DNA from: Bacteroidales bacterium | Lineage (GTDB): Bacteria > Bacteroidota > Bacteroidia > Bacteroidales > F082 | Direction: 5' to 3' | Length of the DNA stretch: 64,000 nucleotides | Assembly (NCBI GenBank): GCA_030690365.1 | Contig: JAUYGX010000140.1 | Coordinates: 35,174-99,173, forward strand | Part shown: positions 10,108-18,740 of the stretch, one piece after another | Layout of the letters: every line of letters starts with the position of its first letter | Numbering within the stretch: the stretch's first letter is position 1 | Notes under the pieces: model-generated | What the model was told of the DNA's origin: nothing | Database searches by the model: none | The model's input: only the letters and a program-made list of their open reading frames with translations | Position numbers and translations under genes: made by a program

Positions 10108-10586
10108 CTATTGGTGAAATTTTACAAACAATCCTTCCATTTGCCACGATGAGTTTAATTTTCTGACAACTCCTGATATCAGTTCGTCCCTCTATCCTTT
10201 TACCATTCTTAATACAGGAATCTAATATTACGTAAATATCAAGTTTTTCTAAAACTTACTAACTGATAGTAAACAGCTCAATATATATAACATACAGGCT
10301 ATTTAATCGGGTCCTTTTTTGCTTCTTAACCAGATTATCGACGGAAGTTAACAGGTAATTAAAGTTAAGTTCACAGTATGATAAGTTTTTCGTAATATGC
10401 TCTTAACCATGTGATAACCTGGCTACCGATATATTTGCACAATTAAATATCAGCAGAAATGTGCCACAATAAACCAGGATTTTTACCCATTTCAATTATC
10501 GCATACTTTTTTATCTCTTAATGATTCAATTATTATAATAAACAACATACATACCTACTCTACTTATAACCAAAAGACAACTAAAC
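10108..10586. other. Long leader upstream of the SusCD locus
   Basis: About 480 bp with no gene. It is AT-rich and holds one good -7 element at 10430-10437. The roughly 140 bases between that element and the first start codon could carry regulation, but no riboswitch or strong hairpin was recognised. Confidence 0.5.
10430..10437 (+). promoter_or_regulatory. Probable -7 element of the SusCD/phosphoesterase operon
   Basis: TATATTTG followed by CAC matches TAnnTTTG. No matching -33 TTTG lies 17-22 bp upstream, which may mean an activated promoter. It would give a leader of about 140 bases. Confidence 0.5.
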
Positions 10587-11135
10587 ATGGAACCTAAAAA
10601 ATTATTTATCCTATTATCTATCGCCTGGATATTTTCGGGTACATCGCTTTGGTCGCAAGTGGCTCACCACACACAATCGGCCTACAAAGCTAATATAATG
10701 GAAGTTGAAGCTCCCATGGAAACCATTATCATTATGGGTTCTCTGGCAAACCTCCAAACGCAGTATGAACAAGCGAATGGTGCCGACCTCAGAAATCATG
10801 CCTTCGGAGAGGACTTTGCCAAAAAGATGTATTTGATAGAGAAAAACTACACCTACACAACCGAGGCTGCTCCGGGTGCTTTCAGTGGGCATGTGATGAT
10901 AGAAAAACCCGCCATTTACCAAAGTGTAAGCAAAATCAACAAATACTTCACCAAAGGTGTACGAAAGGGTACCATTGATAAAACGGAGGCGGAACAAAAG
11001 CTGGAACATGTACTGGGAGTTGCTATCGTACTCTGTCATCAGGAATCATCTCAAATTGAACATCTGCTTGAGAAATCAAACGATGTGACTGAAATGATTT
11101 TAGTCTTTGATAACATACAAGTTCAATGGAATTAA
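10587..11135 (+). CDS. Secreted protein of unknown function, first gene of the SusCD locus
   Basis: A 182-residue protein not recognised as any family. It has a clear signal peptide (basic PKK, hydrophobic LFILLSIAWIFSG, cut near SLWSQ) and no lipobox Cys, so it should be periplasmic or exported. The mature part is mixed alpha/beta, with an acidic central stretch, an aromatic NYTYTTE segment and a C-terminal helical region containing one Cys. It lies 57 bp upstream of the SusC gene with A-rich sequence between, so it is likely part of that operon. It could be a small accessory binding protein or sensor; there is no direct evidence for either. Confidence 0.7.
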   Translation: MEPKKLFILLSIAWIFSGTSLWSQVAHHTQSAYKANIMEVEAPMETIIIMGSLANLQTQYEQANGADLRNHAFGEDFAKKMYLIEKNYTYTTEAAPGAFSGHVMIEKPAIYQSVSKINKYFTKGVRKGTIDKTEAEQKLEHVLGVAIVLCHQESSQIEHLLEKSNDVTEMILVFDNIQVQWN

Positions 11136-11192
11136 AAAATCGAAATAAAACAATACTAAATAAAAATCACTAAATCAAAAAAACCAACAACA

Positions 11193-14100
11193 ATGAAGAA
11201 TTTCTACATGATGATTCTCTTTCTATTTCTGGGGACAGCCTTGTTTTCCCAGAATGAGAATGTTACCGGAATGGTTACCGACAAAATAACCGGAGATCCT
11301 TTGCCGGGTGTAAATGTGCTCGAAAAAGGCACTCTTAACGGATCAGTTACCGATGCAAAGGGTATTTACATATTAACTGTTAGTTCAGAGGCTACACTTA
11401 TTTTTTCATTTATTGGCTATGAGAATTTGGAAGTGCCCGTAGGCGCTCAAAAAACCATTAACGTAGAATTAAATGAAAGTTCGGTGAATCTGGATGAGTT
11501 TGTGGTAACCGCTTTGGGTATCGAACATGCTAAAAAAACAGTAGGTTATTCAACCCAACAAGTGGAAGCCAAGGAGCTCGAACAAGTGGATGCTCCCAAC
11601 ATTGGAAGCCTGCTCACCGGTAAAGTGGCCGGGTTGACAGTTAACAATCCTACCGGGATTTTTCAGGCACCGGTTTTTTCACTACGTGGAAAAACACCAT
11701 TAATTGTAGTTGACAACATACCGGTCGAAACAGATTTCTACGACCTGTCGTCAAACGATATAGCCGACATCACCGTATTAAAAGGCACTTCTGCTTCTGC
11801 CTTGTACGGTTCAAGAGGGCGCAATGGTGCTATCCTGATCACAACAAAAACCGCTGACAAAGAGGGACTGGAAATTACCCTCTCAAACCGCACCATGTTT
11901 ACTGCAGGCTTTACGGTTTATCCTGAAACTCAAACCCAATACGGAAACGGATCGAATGGTCAGTATGCCTTCTGGGATGGCCAGGATGGTGGCATCTCTG
12001 ACGGCGATATGATCTGGGGGCCCAAATTTGAGCCAGGCAAGATGATCCCGCAATGGAATAGTCCCATCTACGACAATGCTACCGGCGAATCCATTCCCTG
12101 GTACGGAGATGTCGCAGGCACCAAATACGACGACCAGTCACGCTATTCGAGAACTCCTACCCCATGGGAGCAACACGACAACCTGAAAGACTTTTTGGGA
12201 ACAGGTATCGTTACCAACTCCGATTTTTCGATGGCCTACAAAAGTGCCAAATTTAGTTACCGGTTTTCCGGAAATTATTCTTACCAAAAAGGTCAGGTAC
12301 CCAACACTGATCTGAGCAACGGTGGTGTTCATTTTGCTTCAACAGCCAAACTGGCCAACAATCTTACCCTCGACAGCAAGCTTTCATACGGAAAAGTGTA
12401 TTCCACTAACTATCCCAGATATGGCTATGGCCCTAAAAACCACATGTACACAATCCTGATTTGGATGGGTGACGACGTTAATGGTCAGGATCTGGATGCT
12501 CATCAATATATCCCGGGAATGGAAGGATACCGTCAGGCAAACTACAATTATGCCTGGTACAACAACGTATATTTTGCAGCTTATGAGTTAACTCAGATGT
12601 ATGATGCCGATATTATAAATGGCCAGTTGAGCCTTAAATGGGATATAAGCAAAGACTTTTCGGTACAGATGAGAACCTCTGCCATCAGCAAAAATTTGTT
12701 TGAAGACAGAAAAAGTCCCAAGTCGTACCTAAACTATGGTGACCCGCGTGATGGCGACTATAAAACCTGGAATTCCAAATGGCTTACCATGGACAACGAT
12801 TTGTTGGCTACCTACCACAAGCAACTCACCTCTCAGATAAACCTGACAGTGAATGCCGGTGCTGCAACCAACTACCGCAAATATGGCCAGGACTATAATG
12901 CTACCGATGGAATTATCGCTCCCTGGGTGTATAGCCTAAGCAACACAAAAGGAAACGTAAAAGCTTCCACCTACCTGCGTGAACGAGCCTTACGCAGTGT
13001 TTATGCTACCGCTGATGTGGATTTTTATAATATCTTCTTTTTGACCTTCTCCGGAAGAAACGACTGGTCGTCAACACTTCCCGTTGCCAATAACTCCTAT
13101 TTTTATCCTTCGGTTTCGTTGAGTACACTGGTTTCCAATTTAGTAACCATGCCCAAAGCCATCGACTACCTGAAGGTTTATGGTTCGTGGGCTTCAGTTT
13201 CCAGCGACTTAGATCCTTATCAAACATCATCCTACTATACCAATGCCGGAAGTTACGATGGAACAACCATGATTAACTATCCCGGTGATATCATCAATCC
13301 CAACATTAAACCCGAGAAATCCACCTCTATCGAGCTGGGTCTGTCCACAGCTTTTCTGAAAAATAAATTTGCTCTTGACGTTACCTATTACAACGTGGTA
13401 GATGAGAATCAGATATTGGATTTTCCAATAACCCCTTCAACAGGATTTAGTTCACGTAAAGTAAACGGCAACGAATACACTACCAACGGTGTAGAGGTTG
13501 TATTAACGGCCAAACCCATACGCAACCGCAATTTCCAGTGGGATGTGCTTGTTAACTGGTCGCATCATGTAAAAAAACTCACCAAAATCTATGGTGATGA
13601 GGAAAAATACAACTATTTATCAGTTGGTGAGCGAGTTGACAACTTCTATACCACCGGATGGATGAAATCTCCCGACGGAAAAGTCATTCTTTCGGAAACC
13701 ACCGGATTGCCTACCAAAGATTCCTATCCTCAAATGATGGGACATCAGGATCCCGACTGGACTTTTGGTTTTACCAACAATTTTAAATACAAAAAACTTT
13801 CGATGGACATAGGCATTGATGGAGCTGTTGGAGGAGTGTTTTGGTCCAGAACCATTGAGAAGATGTGGTGGGGTGGAAAACACCCCAATTCGACCACCTG
13901 GCGCGATGCTGAATATGCCGCAGGTGAACCTGTATATGTTCCAGATGGGGTAAATGTGGTGAGTGGCGAACTTGTTCGTGGCGTGAATGGAGAAGTTATT
14001 TCGGATACCCGTGTTTATCAAGACAATACCACCGCCGTTAGCTGGCAAACCTGGAGTCAGAACTATCCTTACCGTGCCCGAGTTACCGAGGACGAAAGCA

Positions 14101-14339
14101 GTGAATTTGCCAATGTGGTTAGCCGGACTTTCGTTAAACTTCGCACAGTTTCGCTTACCTATGATGCTACCAGCCTGTTCAATATCAAAGGATCGAAAAA
14201 ATTCGAGATTTATGCCTTCGGATATAACCTCCTGATTTTGAAAAAAGCCATCATTGTTGATCCGGATTTCGGTCAGGACAACGATTTACAGGATCCTTCA
14301 GCACGATACCTCGGACTTGGTTTTAAATTCACCATCTAA
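11193..14339 (+). CDS. SusC/RagA family TonB-linked outer-membrane transporter
   Basis: Outer-membrane transporter of 1,048 residues. After the signal peptide (ending FSQ) comes a carboxypeptidase-regulatory-like domain (GMVTDKITGDPLPGVNV, about 25-105), then the plug with the SusC family marker LKGTSASALYGSRGRNGAI (about 195-215), then the 22-strand barrel ending in an aromatic strand (YLGLGFKFTI). It pairs with the SusD lipoprotein encoded 32 bp downstream to form a lidded importer driven by TonB. The substrate cannot be read from the sequence; the neighbouring phosphoesterase suggests a phosphorylated compound. Confidence 0.95.
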   Translation: MKNFYMMILFLFLGTALFSQNENVTGMVTDKITGDPLPGVNVLEKGTLNGSVTDAKGIYILTVSSEATLIFSFIGYENLEVPVGAQKTINVELNESSVNLDEFVVTALGIEHAKKTVGYSTQQVEAKELEQVDAPNIGSLLTGKVAGLTVNNPTGIFQAPVFSLRGKTPLIVVDNIPVETDFYDLSSNDIADITVLKGTSASALYGSRGRNGAILITTKTADKEGLEITLSNRTMFTAGFTVYPETQTQYGNGSNGQYAFWDGQDGGISDGDMIWGPKFEPGKMIPQWNSPIYDNATGESIPWYGDVAGTKYDDQSRYSRTPTPWEQHDNLKDFLGTGIVTNSDFSMAYKSAKFSYRFSGNYSYQKGQVPNTDLSNGGVHFASTAKLANNLTLDSKLSYGKVYSTNYPRYGYGPKNHMYTILIWMGDDVNGQDLDAHQYIPGMEGYRQANYNYAWYNNVYFAAYELTQMYDADIINGQLSLKWDISKDFSVQMRTSAISKNLFEDRKSPKSYLNYGDPRDGDYKTWNSKWLTMDNDLLATYHKQLTSQINLTVNAGAATNYRKYGQDYNATDGIIAPWVYSLSNTKGNVKASTYLRERALRSVYATADVDFYNIFFLTFSGRNDWSSTLPVANNSYFYPSVSLSTLVSNLVTMPKAIDYLKVYGSWASVSSDLDPYQTSSYYTNAGSYDGTTMINYPGDIINPNIKPEKSTSIELGLSTAFLKNKFALDVTYYNVVDENQILDFPITPSTGFSSRKVNGNEYTTNGVEVVLTAKPIRNRNFQWDVLVNWSHHVKKLTKIYGDEEKYNYLSVGERVDNFYTTGWMKSPDGKVILSETTGLPTKDSYPQMMGHQDPDWTFGFTNNFKYKKLSMDIGIDGAVGGVFWSRTIEKMWWGGKHPNSTTWRDAEYAAGEPVYVPDGVNVVSGELVRGVNGEVISDTRVYQDNTTAVSWQTWSQNYPYRARVTEDESSEFANVVSRTFVKLRTVSLTYDATSLFNIKGSKKFEIYAFGYNLLILKKAIIVDPDFGQDNDLQDPSARYLGLGFKFTI

Positions 14340-14371
14340 ATTTTTACAAAATTTTTAAAAAAAACTGAACC

Positions 14372-15850
14372 ATGAAAACAATAAAAATCCTTTTTTATAT
14401 CTCCATCGTGATCATCGCCTTCAGCTCCTGTAGGAAACTGGAAGATATCAATGCCAATCCCAACAACGTTTCGGAATCGCACCCGCAATTGCTGCTAACC
14501 GCCATTGAGTGGAATGCTTTTCAGGTAGAGGGAGTATCACCCTTATTTGCTACCAGAATGGTAGTTCAAACCGATGGTGAAGAACCCAATCAGTATTATA
14601 GCTGGGACAGAGGTAGTTTTGATTACTATTCCCGCCTTAGAGATGTTACAAAAATGATGGAAGAGGCTACCCGCATCGAAAACACTTCTTATCAGGCACT
14701 TGCTAAGTTTTTCAGGGCTTGGTACTTTTATAAATTGACTATCCAGTTTGGCGATATTCCCTATTCACAAGCACTTTTGGGCGAAGAAGAAGCTTTGTTT
14801 ACCCCCGTTTATGACACACAAAAGGATGTATTTGTGGGAATTCTTAACGAACTTAAAGAAGCCAATGAAATGATGGGTGACGATAGGATTGACGGAGACA
14901 TTATTTACAATGGAGAAGCAACCCAATGGCGAAAAATGATCAATTCCTTCAGATTGAAAGTGTTGATGTCGTTATCCAAAAAGCAGGGAGATGCCAATTT
15001 GAACATCGCGGCTGAATTTGCTCAGATTGTTAACAACGAAGTCCTATTTGAATCTGTGGAAGACAACTGTCAGTTGGTGTTTGTTGACCAATTGGGTAAT
15101 CGGTATACTGAATTCAACGCAAGTAGTTATGGTTCTTCCAGATATGGGGACTCAACCTTTGTTCAAAAGTTACGCGACCATCAGGATCCCCGCCTCTTTA
15201 TTTTTTATGAACAAACCCGGAATGCCAAAGAGGCGGGTTTACCTGTCAACGATTTCAACAGCTATGATGGAGGAAACCCGGTTGCCTCACCGGATGTGAA
15301 CAACGAAAAGGCTTTGGCAGGAAACGCCTCCAAAGTTAATTCCCGTTATACCACGGATCCAACCACAGAACCCTCGGTTGCTTTGGGATATCCTGAATTG
15401 CAGTTGATTCTGGCTGAAGCTGTTGTAAGAGGATGGATCGCAGGAGATGCTAAAACATACTACGACAATGCCATCATGGGTTCGTTTGCCTTTTACAACA
15501 CCTATGCCCAGGAGTATGCTTCCTGGGTAAATGAGGCAGCCGCAACTAATTACCTGACACAACCAATAGTGGATCTTGAAAACGCACTCACCCCGGAAGA
15601 AAAAATAGAAAAAATCATCATACAAAAGTACTTCCAATCGTTTTTGCAGGGTGGATGGAATGCCTATCTTGAACACCTGAGAACAGGATATCCGGATTTT
15701 GATTATCTTCCCACATCCACACCTCCATTGAGGTGGATGTATCCAAACGCTGAATATGAGCTTAATGCCGACAATGTTTCGCAGGCTATCAGCAGTCAGT
15801 TTGGTGCTGGTAACGATCAAACCCGTGTGGCTACCTGGTGGATCAATTAA
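14372..15850 (+). CDS. SusD/RagB-like nutrient-binding lipoprotein (SusD-like 2 type)
   Basis: A 492-residue outer-membrane lipoprotein with lipobox FSSC near residue 20. The mature N-terminus DINANPNNVSESHPQLLLTA and the helical FFRAWYFYKLTIQFGDIPYS segment mark the SusD-like branch that includes PF12771, built on TPR-like helices. It is the lid and substrate-capture partner of the preceding SusC. A terminator-like hairpin lies between it and the next gene, so downstream expression may be attenuated relative to SusCD. Confidence 0.92.
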   Translation: MKTIKILFYISIVIIAFSSCRKLEDINANPNNVSESHPQLLLTAIEWNAFQVEGVSPLFATRMVVQTDGEEPNQYYSWDRGSFDYYSRLRDVTKMMEEATRIENTSYQALAKFFRAWYFYKLTIQFGDIPYSQALLGEEEALFTPVYDTQKDVFVGILNELKEANEMMGDDRIDGDIIYNGEATQWRKMINSFRLKVLMSLSKKQGDANLNIAAEFAQIVNNEVLFESVEDNCQLVFVDQLGNRYTEFNASSYGSSRYGDSTFVQKLRDHQDPRLFIFYEQTRNAKEAGLPVNDFNSYDGGNPVASPDVNNEKALAGNASKVNSRYTTDPTTEPSVALGYPELQLILAEAVVRGWIAGDAKTYYDNAIMGSFAFYNTYAQEYASWVNEAAATNYLTQPIVDLENALTPEEKIEKIIIQKYFQSFLQGGWNAYLEHLRTGYPDFDYLPTSTPPLRWMYPNAEYELNADNVSQAISSQFGAGNDQTRVATWWIN

Positions 15851-15910
15851 GATTGTGTTCATTTAGCGACCATTTGATATAACATTTTCATTATTTTTTT
15901 GGTTTGTTTT

Positions 15911-15959
15911 GTCGGTTGCTTTGTTCACAATCAGGGAATGAGCAACCGACTTTTTTTTT
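15911..15959 (+). terminator. Terminator or attenuator between SusD and phosphoesterase genes
   Basis: A 10-bp perfect stem (GTCGGTTGCT/AGCAACCGAC) with a 20-base loop is followed by nine T. It ends 15 bp before the next start codon, which is close enough to act as an internal attenuator that lowers expression of the following genes. Confidence 0.85.
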
Positions 15960-15974
15960 AAAATATAACTAAAC

Positions 15975-18728
15975 ATGAAAAAATTACTAAAATTCTCTGC
16001 ATTGATCTCTCTGATTTCAATGGGTATTATTTTCACCGCTTGCCAACAGCGTGCAACTAACCAGCAATTCATAGTGAGCGCTCCGGCCGGAAACCGGTAT
16101 TGTGAGATTGTCAAAAGCGGAGAATCCATTATCCCCAATGGTCGAATACTCACTCCGATGGGCAAACAAATTACAGTAGCGCCTCATCCTTATGGCTTGG
16201 TTTTAAGCCCCGATGGAACGGTGGCTGTAACGGCCAATTCAGGTACAAATCCGTTTTCCATTTCGGTAATAAAAAACCTGGATAGCGACAATATTCAGGT
16301 TACCCAGATACCTGAGGGACCTGACAACGACAAAGGGGTGCTTGAGTCTGTTTTCATGGGACTGGCTATCTCTGACGACAACAAGGTTGTATATGTTTCT
16401 GGAGGAAACTCCAACAATGTTTACCTATTTGATTTAAACACCTCCCAAAAAGTTGACTCCATCAATTGCGCTTCCTCCTGGAATGGAAATGAGTATGGCC
16501 ATGGATATCTGGGGGATATGGCCCTGTCGGCTGATGGCAACACCCTTTATGTAGTTGATCAGATCAATTTCTGTTTGAATATCATTGATATAAAACAACG
16601 AAAACTAACAAACAGGGTTCAGGTGGGTCGATATCCTTTTGGTGTAACCTTATCACCCGATGGAAAGAAAGCCTACGTGGCCAATGTGGGAATGTACGAA
16701 TACAAACCTATAACAGGACTGGATGTAAAGCATCTGAAAGAGCAGGCCCTGGATTATCCCACTTCGGCCTATCTGTCAGACCAAGCAATTGAGGGATATG
16801 CACTTAACGATTCCATGTCGGTTCCTCCTTTGGGTGATCCCAACGTGCCTGAATCTTTCTCGGTGTGGGTTGTCAATCTGGGTGATTCGGCTTATGTGTC
16901 AGCAAAAATCAAGACCGGCTTTCTTGTTGGAGAAGTGATTGAAGGGATTGCTGCTGTTGGTGGCTCCAGTCCCAATTCTGTAGTGGCTTCCGATAAATAT
17001 CTTTTCGTGAGCAATGGCAACAACGACCTGATTTCTGTCATCAACCCTGATACCGATAGCATTATTAAGCAGATCCATTTGTATGCGGATACCCGGTTTT
17101 CAAATCTGCGGGGTGTAATTCCATTTGGATTGGCTCTTTCTCCTGATATGAAAAGACTGTATGTAGCTGAATCAGGAATCAACGCGGTTGCCGTGATAAA
17201 TGCCGAAACGCTCGACGTTTTGGGTCATATTCCGGTTGGTTGGTTTCCATCCAAATTAAAAGTGACTCCTGACGGAAAAAAACTTGTTGTGGCCAATGCG
17301 AAAGGATTTGGTAGCGGTCCCAATGGTGGTGCTGATTTCGATCCCTCCATTGCGGGAACTTACATAGGCAGCATTATGTATGGAACCGTTTCAATTATGG
17401 ATATTCCCGACGAAAGCCAACTTGACGCACTCTCTCAAAAAGTAATGAGCAACAATTTTAAAATAGAACCTTATAAAAAAAACCAGGATAACAACCCCTT
17501 GCCTGCCTACCCCGGAGAGTTTACATCACCAATCAAATACGTGGTGTTCCTTTCTAAAGAAAACAGAACCTTTGATGAAGTGTTTGGTCAGGTGAAAGAA
17601 GCCAGGGGCGACCCCTCCATGGCCAGATATGGAAAAGGTGTTTCATTCAAAAACAGCACACAAACAGATTCAGTAAATAATGCCGATATCATGGTAAATC
17701 ACCTGGCTTTAGCTCAAAGGTTTGGCATTTCCGATAATTTCTATGTTGATTCGGATGTATCTGCCGACGGTCATCGCTGGTTGACCTGCACTTATCCCAA
17801 CGAATGGGTAGAAACCAGTGTAGCAGCTTCATATGGTGGACGCAGAGGGATGAATCAAAATTCCATGGCTCCCGGAAATCTTGCGTTTGTAGGGGCGTCA
17901 GGTGCCATTTATCCCGAAGATTATAACGAAGCAGGATCGATGTGGGAGCATTTAGAGAGAAACAACATATCCTTGTTCAATTTTGGTTTCAGTGTTGAAC
18001 TCGCCGGTGCCATTTCTGATTCAACCATGAAATACGGAGGCGAAAAATACCTGGTAAACTATCCTGTACCTGCCCCGGTTTTTGTTAACTCTTCACGGAA
18101 ATATCCCACTTTCAACATGGCCATACCCGACCAGTTCAGGGCTGATATTTTTATTGATGAATACACCCAAAAGTGGTTGAAACCGGGCATGGAACCTCCC
18201 GGATTTATCTCGATCATCCTTCCAAACGACCATGGAGCAGGCGAAAGGCCGGCGGCAGGATTCCCCTTCCGCGAAAGTTATATGGCCGATAACGATCTGG
18301 CCCTCGGACGTATCATTGAATTCCTGTCTTCAACGCCTTTCTGGAAAAATATGGCCATTGTGGTTACCGAAGATGATGCTCAAAATGGCCAGGACCATGT
18401 GGATGCCCACAGAAGCATCCTGATGGTTATTTCGCCATACGCCAAAAAAAACTATGTAGGTCACCATCATTATAGTTTTGGCAGCATTTTTAAAACTTTC
18501 TGGAATATTCTCGGAATACAGTATTTGAATCAATTTGATGCGGGGGCATCGGATTTATCAGATTTGTTTTCCGGCCAACCCGACTTCACTCCATATCACG
18601 CCTTACCTGTTGATATGCGGGTGTTCGATGCACAGAAGGCGCTTGACCCGTTTGACGAAAAATTTGATTGGAAGGCTGTGGCCAACTCCCCGAAATTAGA
18701 TCATGTGGATGACATGATCAATCCATAA
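15975..18728 (+). CDS. YncE-type beta-propeller fused to alkaline-phosphatase/phosphoesterase domain, lipoprotein
   Basis: Bifunctional lipoprotein (917 residues; lipobox FTAC at about 23). Residues 45-490 form a YVTN/YncE-like seven-bladed propeller (repeated LSPDG and VANS motifs). Residues 520-900 form a phosphoesterase domain of the phospholipase C/acid phosphatase family: SKENRTFDEVFG carries the metal-binding ENR(T/S)FD motif, and PNDHGAGERP and TEDDAQNGQDHVDAHRS supply further metal ligands. This fusion is recurrent in Bacteroidota. It would cleave a phosphomonoester or diester in the periplasm or at the cell surface. The TonB receptor gene follows after 12 bp. Confidence 0.9.
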   Translation: MKKLLKFSALISLISMGIIFTACQQRATNQQFIVSAPAGNRYCEIVKSGESIIPNGRILTPMGKQITVAPHPYGLVLSPDGTVAVTANSGTNPFSISVIKNLDSDNIQVTQIPEGPDNDKGVLESVFMGLAISDDNKVVYVSGGNSNNVYLFDLNTSQKVDSINCASSWNGNEYGHGYLGDMALSADGNTLYVVDQINFCLNIIDIKQRKLTNRVQVGRYPFGVTLSPDGKKAYVANVGMYEYKPITGLDVKHLKEQALDYPTSAYLSDQAIEGYALNDSMSVPPLGDPNVPESFSVWVVNLGDSAYVSAKIKTGFLVGEVIEGIAAVGGSSPNSVVASDKYLFVSNGNNDLISVINPDTDSIIKQIHLYADTRFSNLRGVIPFGLALSPDMKRLYVAESGINAVAVINAETLDVLGHIPVGWFPSKLKVTPDGKKLVVANAKGFGSGPNGGADFDPSIAGTYIGSIMYGTVSIMDIPDESQLDALSQKVMSNNFKIEPYKKNQDNNPLPAYPGEFTSPIKYVVFLSKENRTFDEVFGQVKEARGDPSMARYGKGVSFKNSTQTDSVNNADIMVNHLALAQRFGISDNFYVDSDVSADGHRWLTCTYPNEWVETSVAASYGGRRGMNQNSMAPGNLAFVGASGAIYPEDYNEAGSMWEHLERNNISLFNFGFSVELAGAISDSTMKYGGEKYLVNYPVPAPVFVNSSRKYPTFNMAIPDQFRADIFIDEYTQKWLKPGMEPPGFISIILPNDHGAGERPAAGFPFRESYMADNDLALGRIIEFLSSTPFWKNMAIVVTEDDAQNGQDHVDAHRSILMVISPYAKKNYVGHHHYSFGSIFKTFWNILGIQYLNQFDAGASDLSDLFSGQPDFTPYHALPVDMRVFDAQKALDPFDEKFDWKAVANSPKLDHVDDMINP

Positions 18729-18740
18729 AGCCTTCTCATT

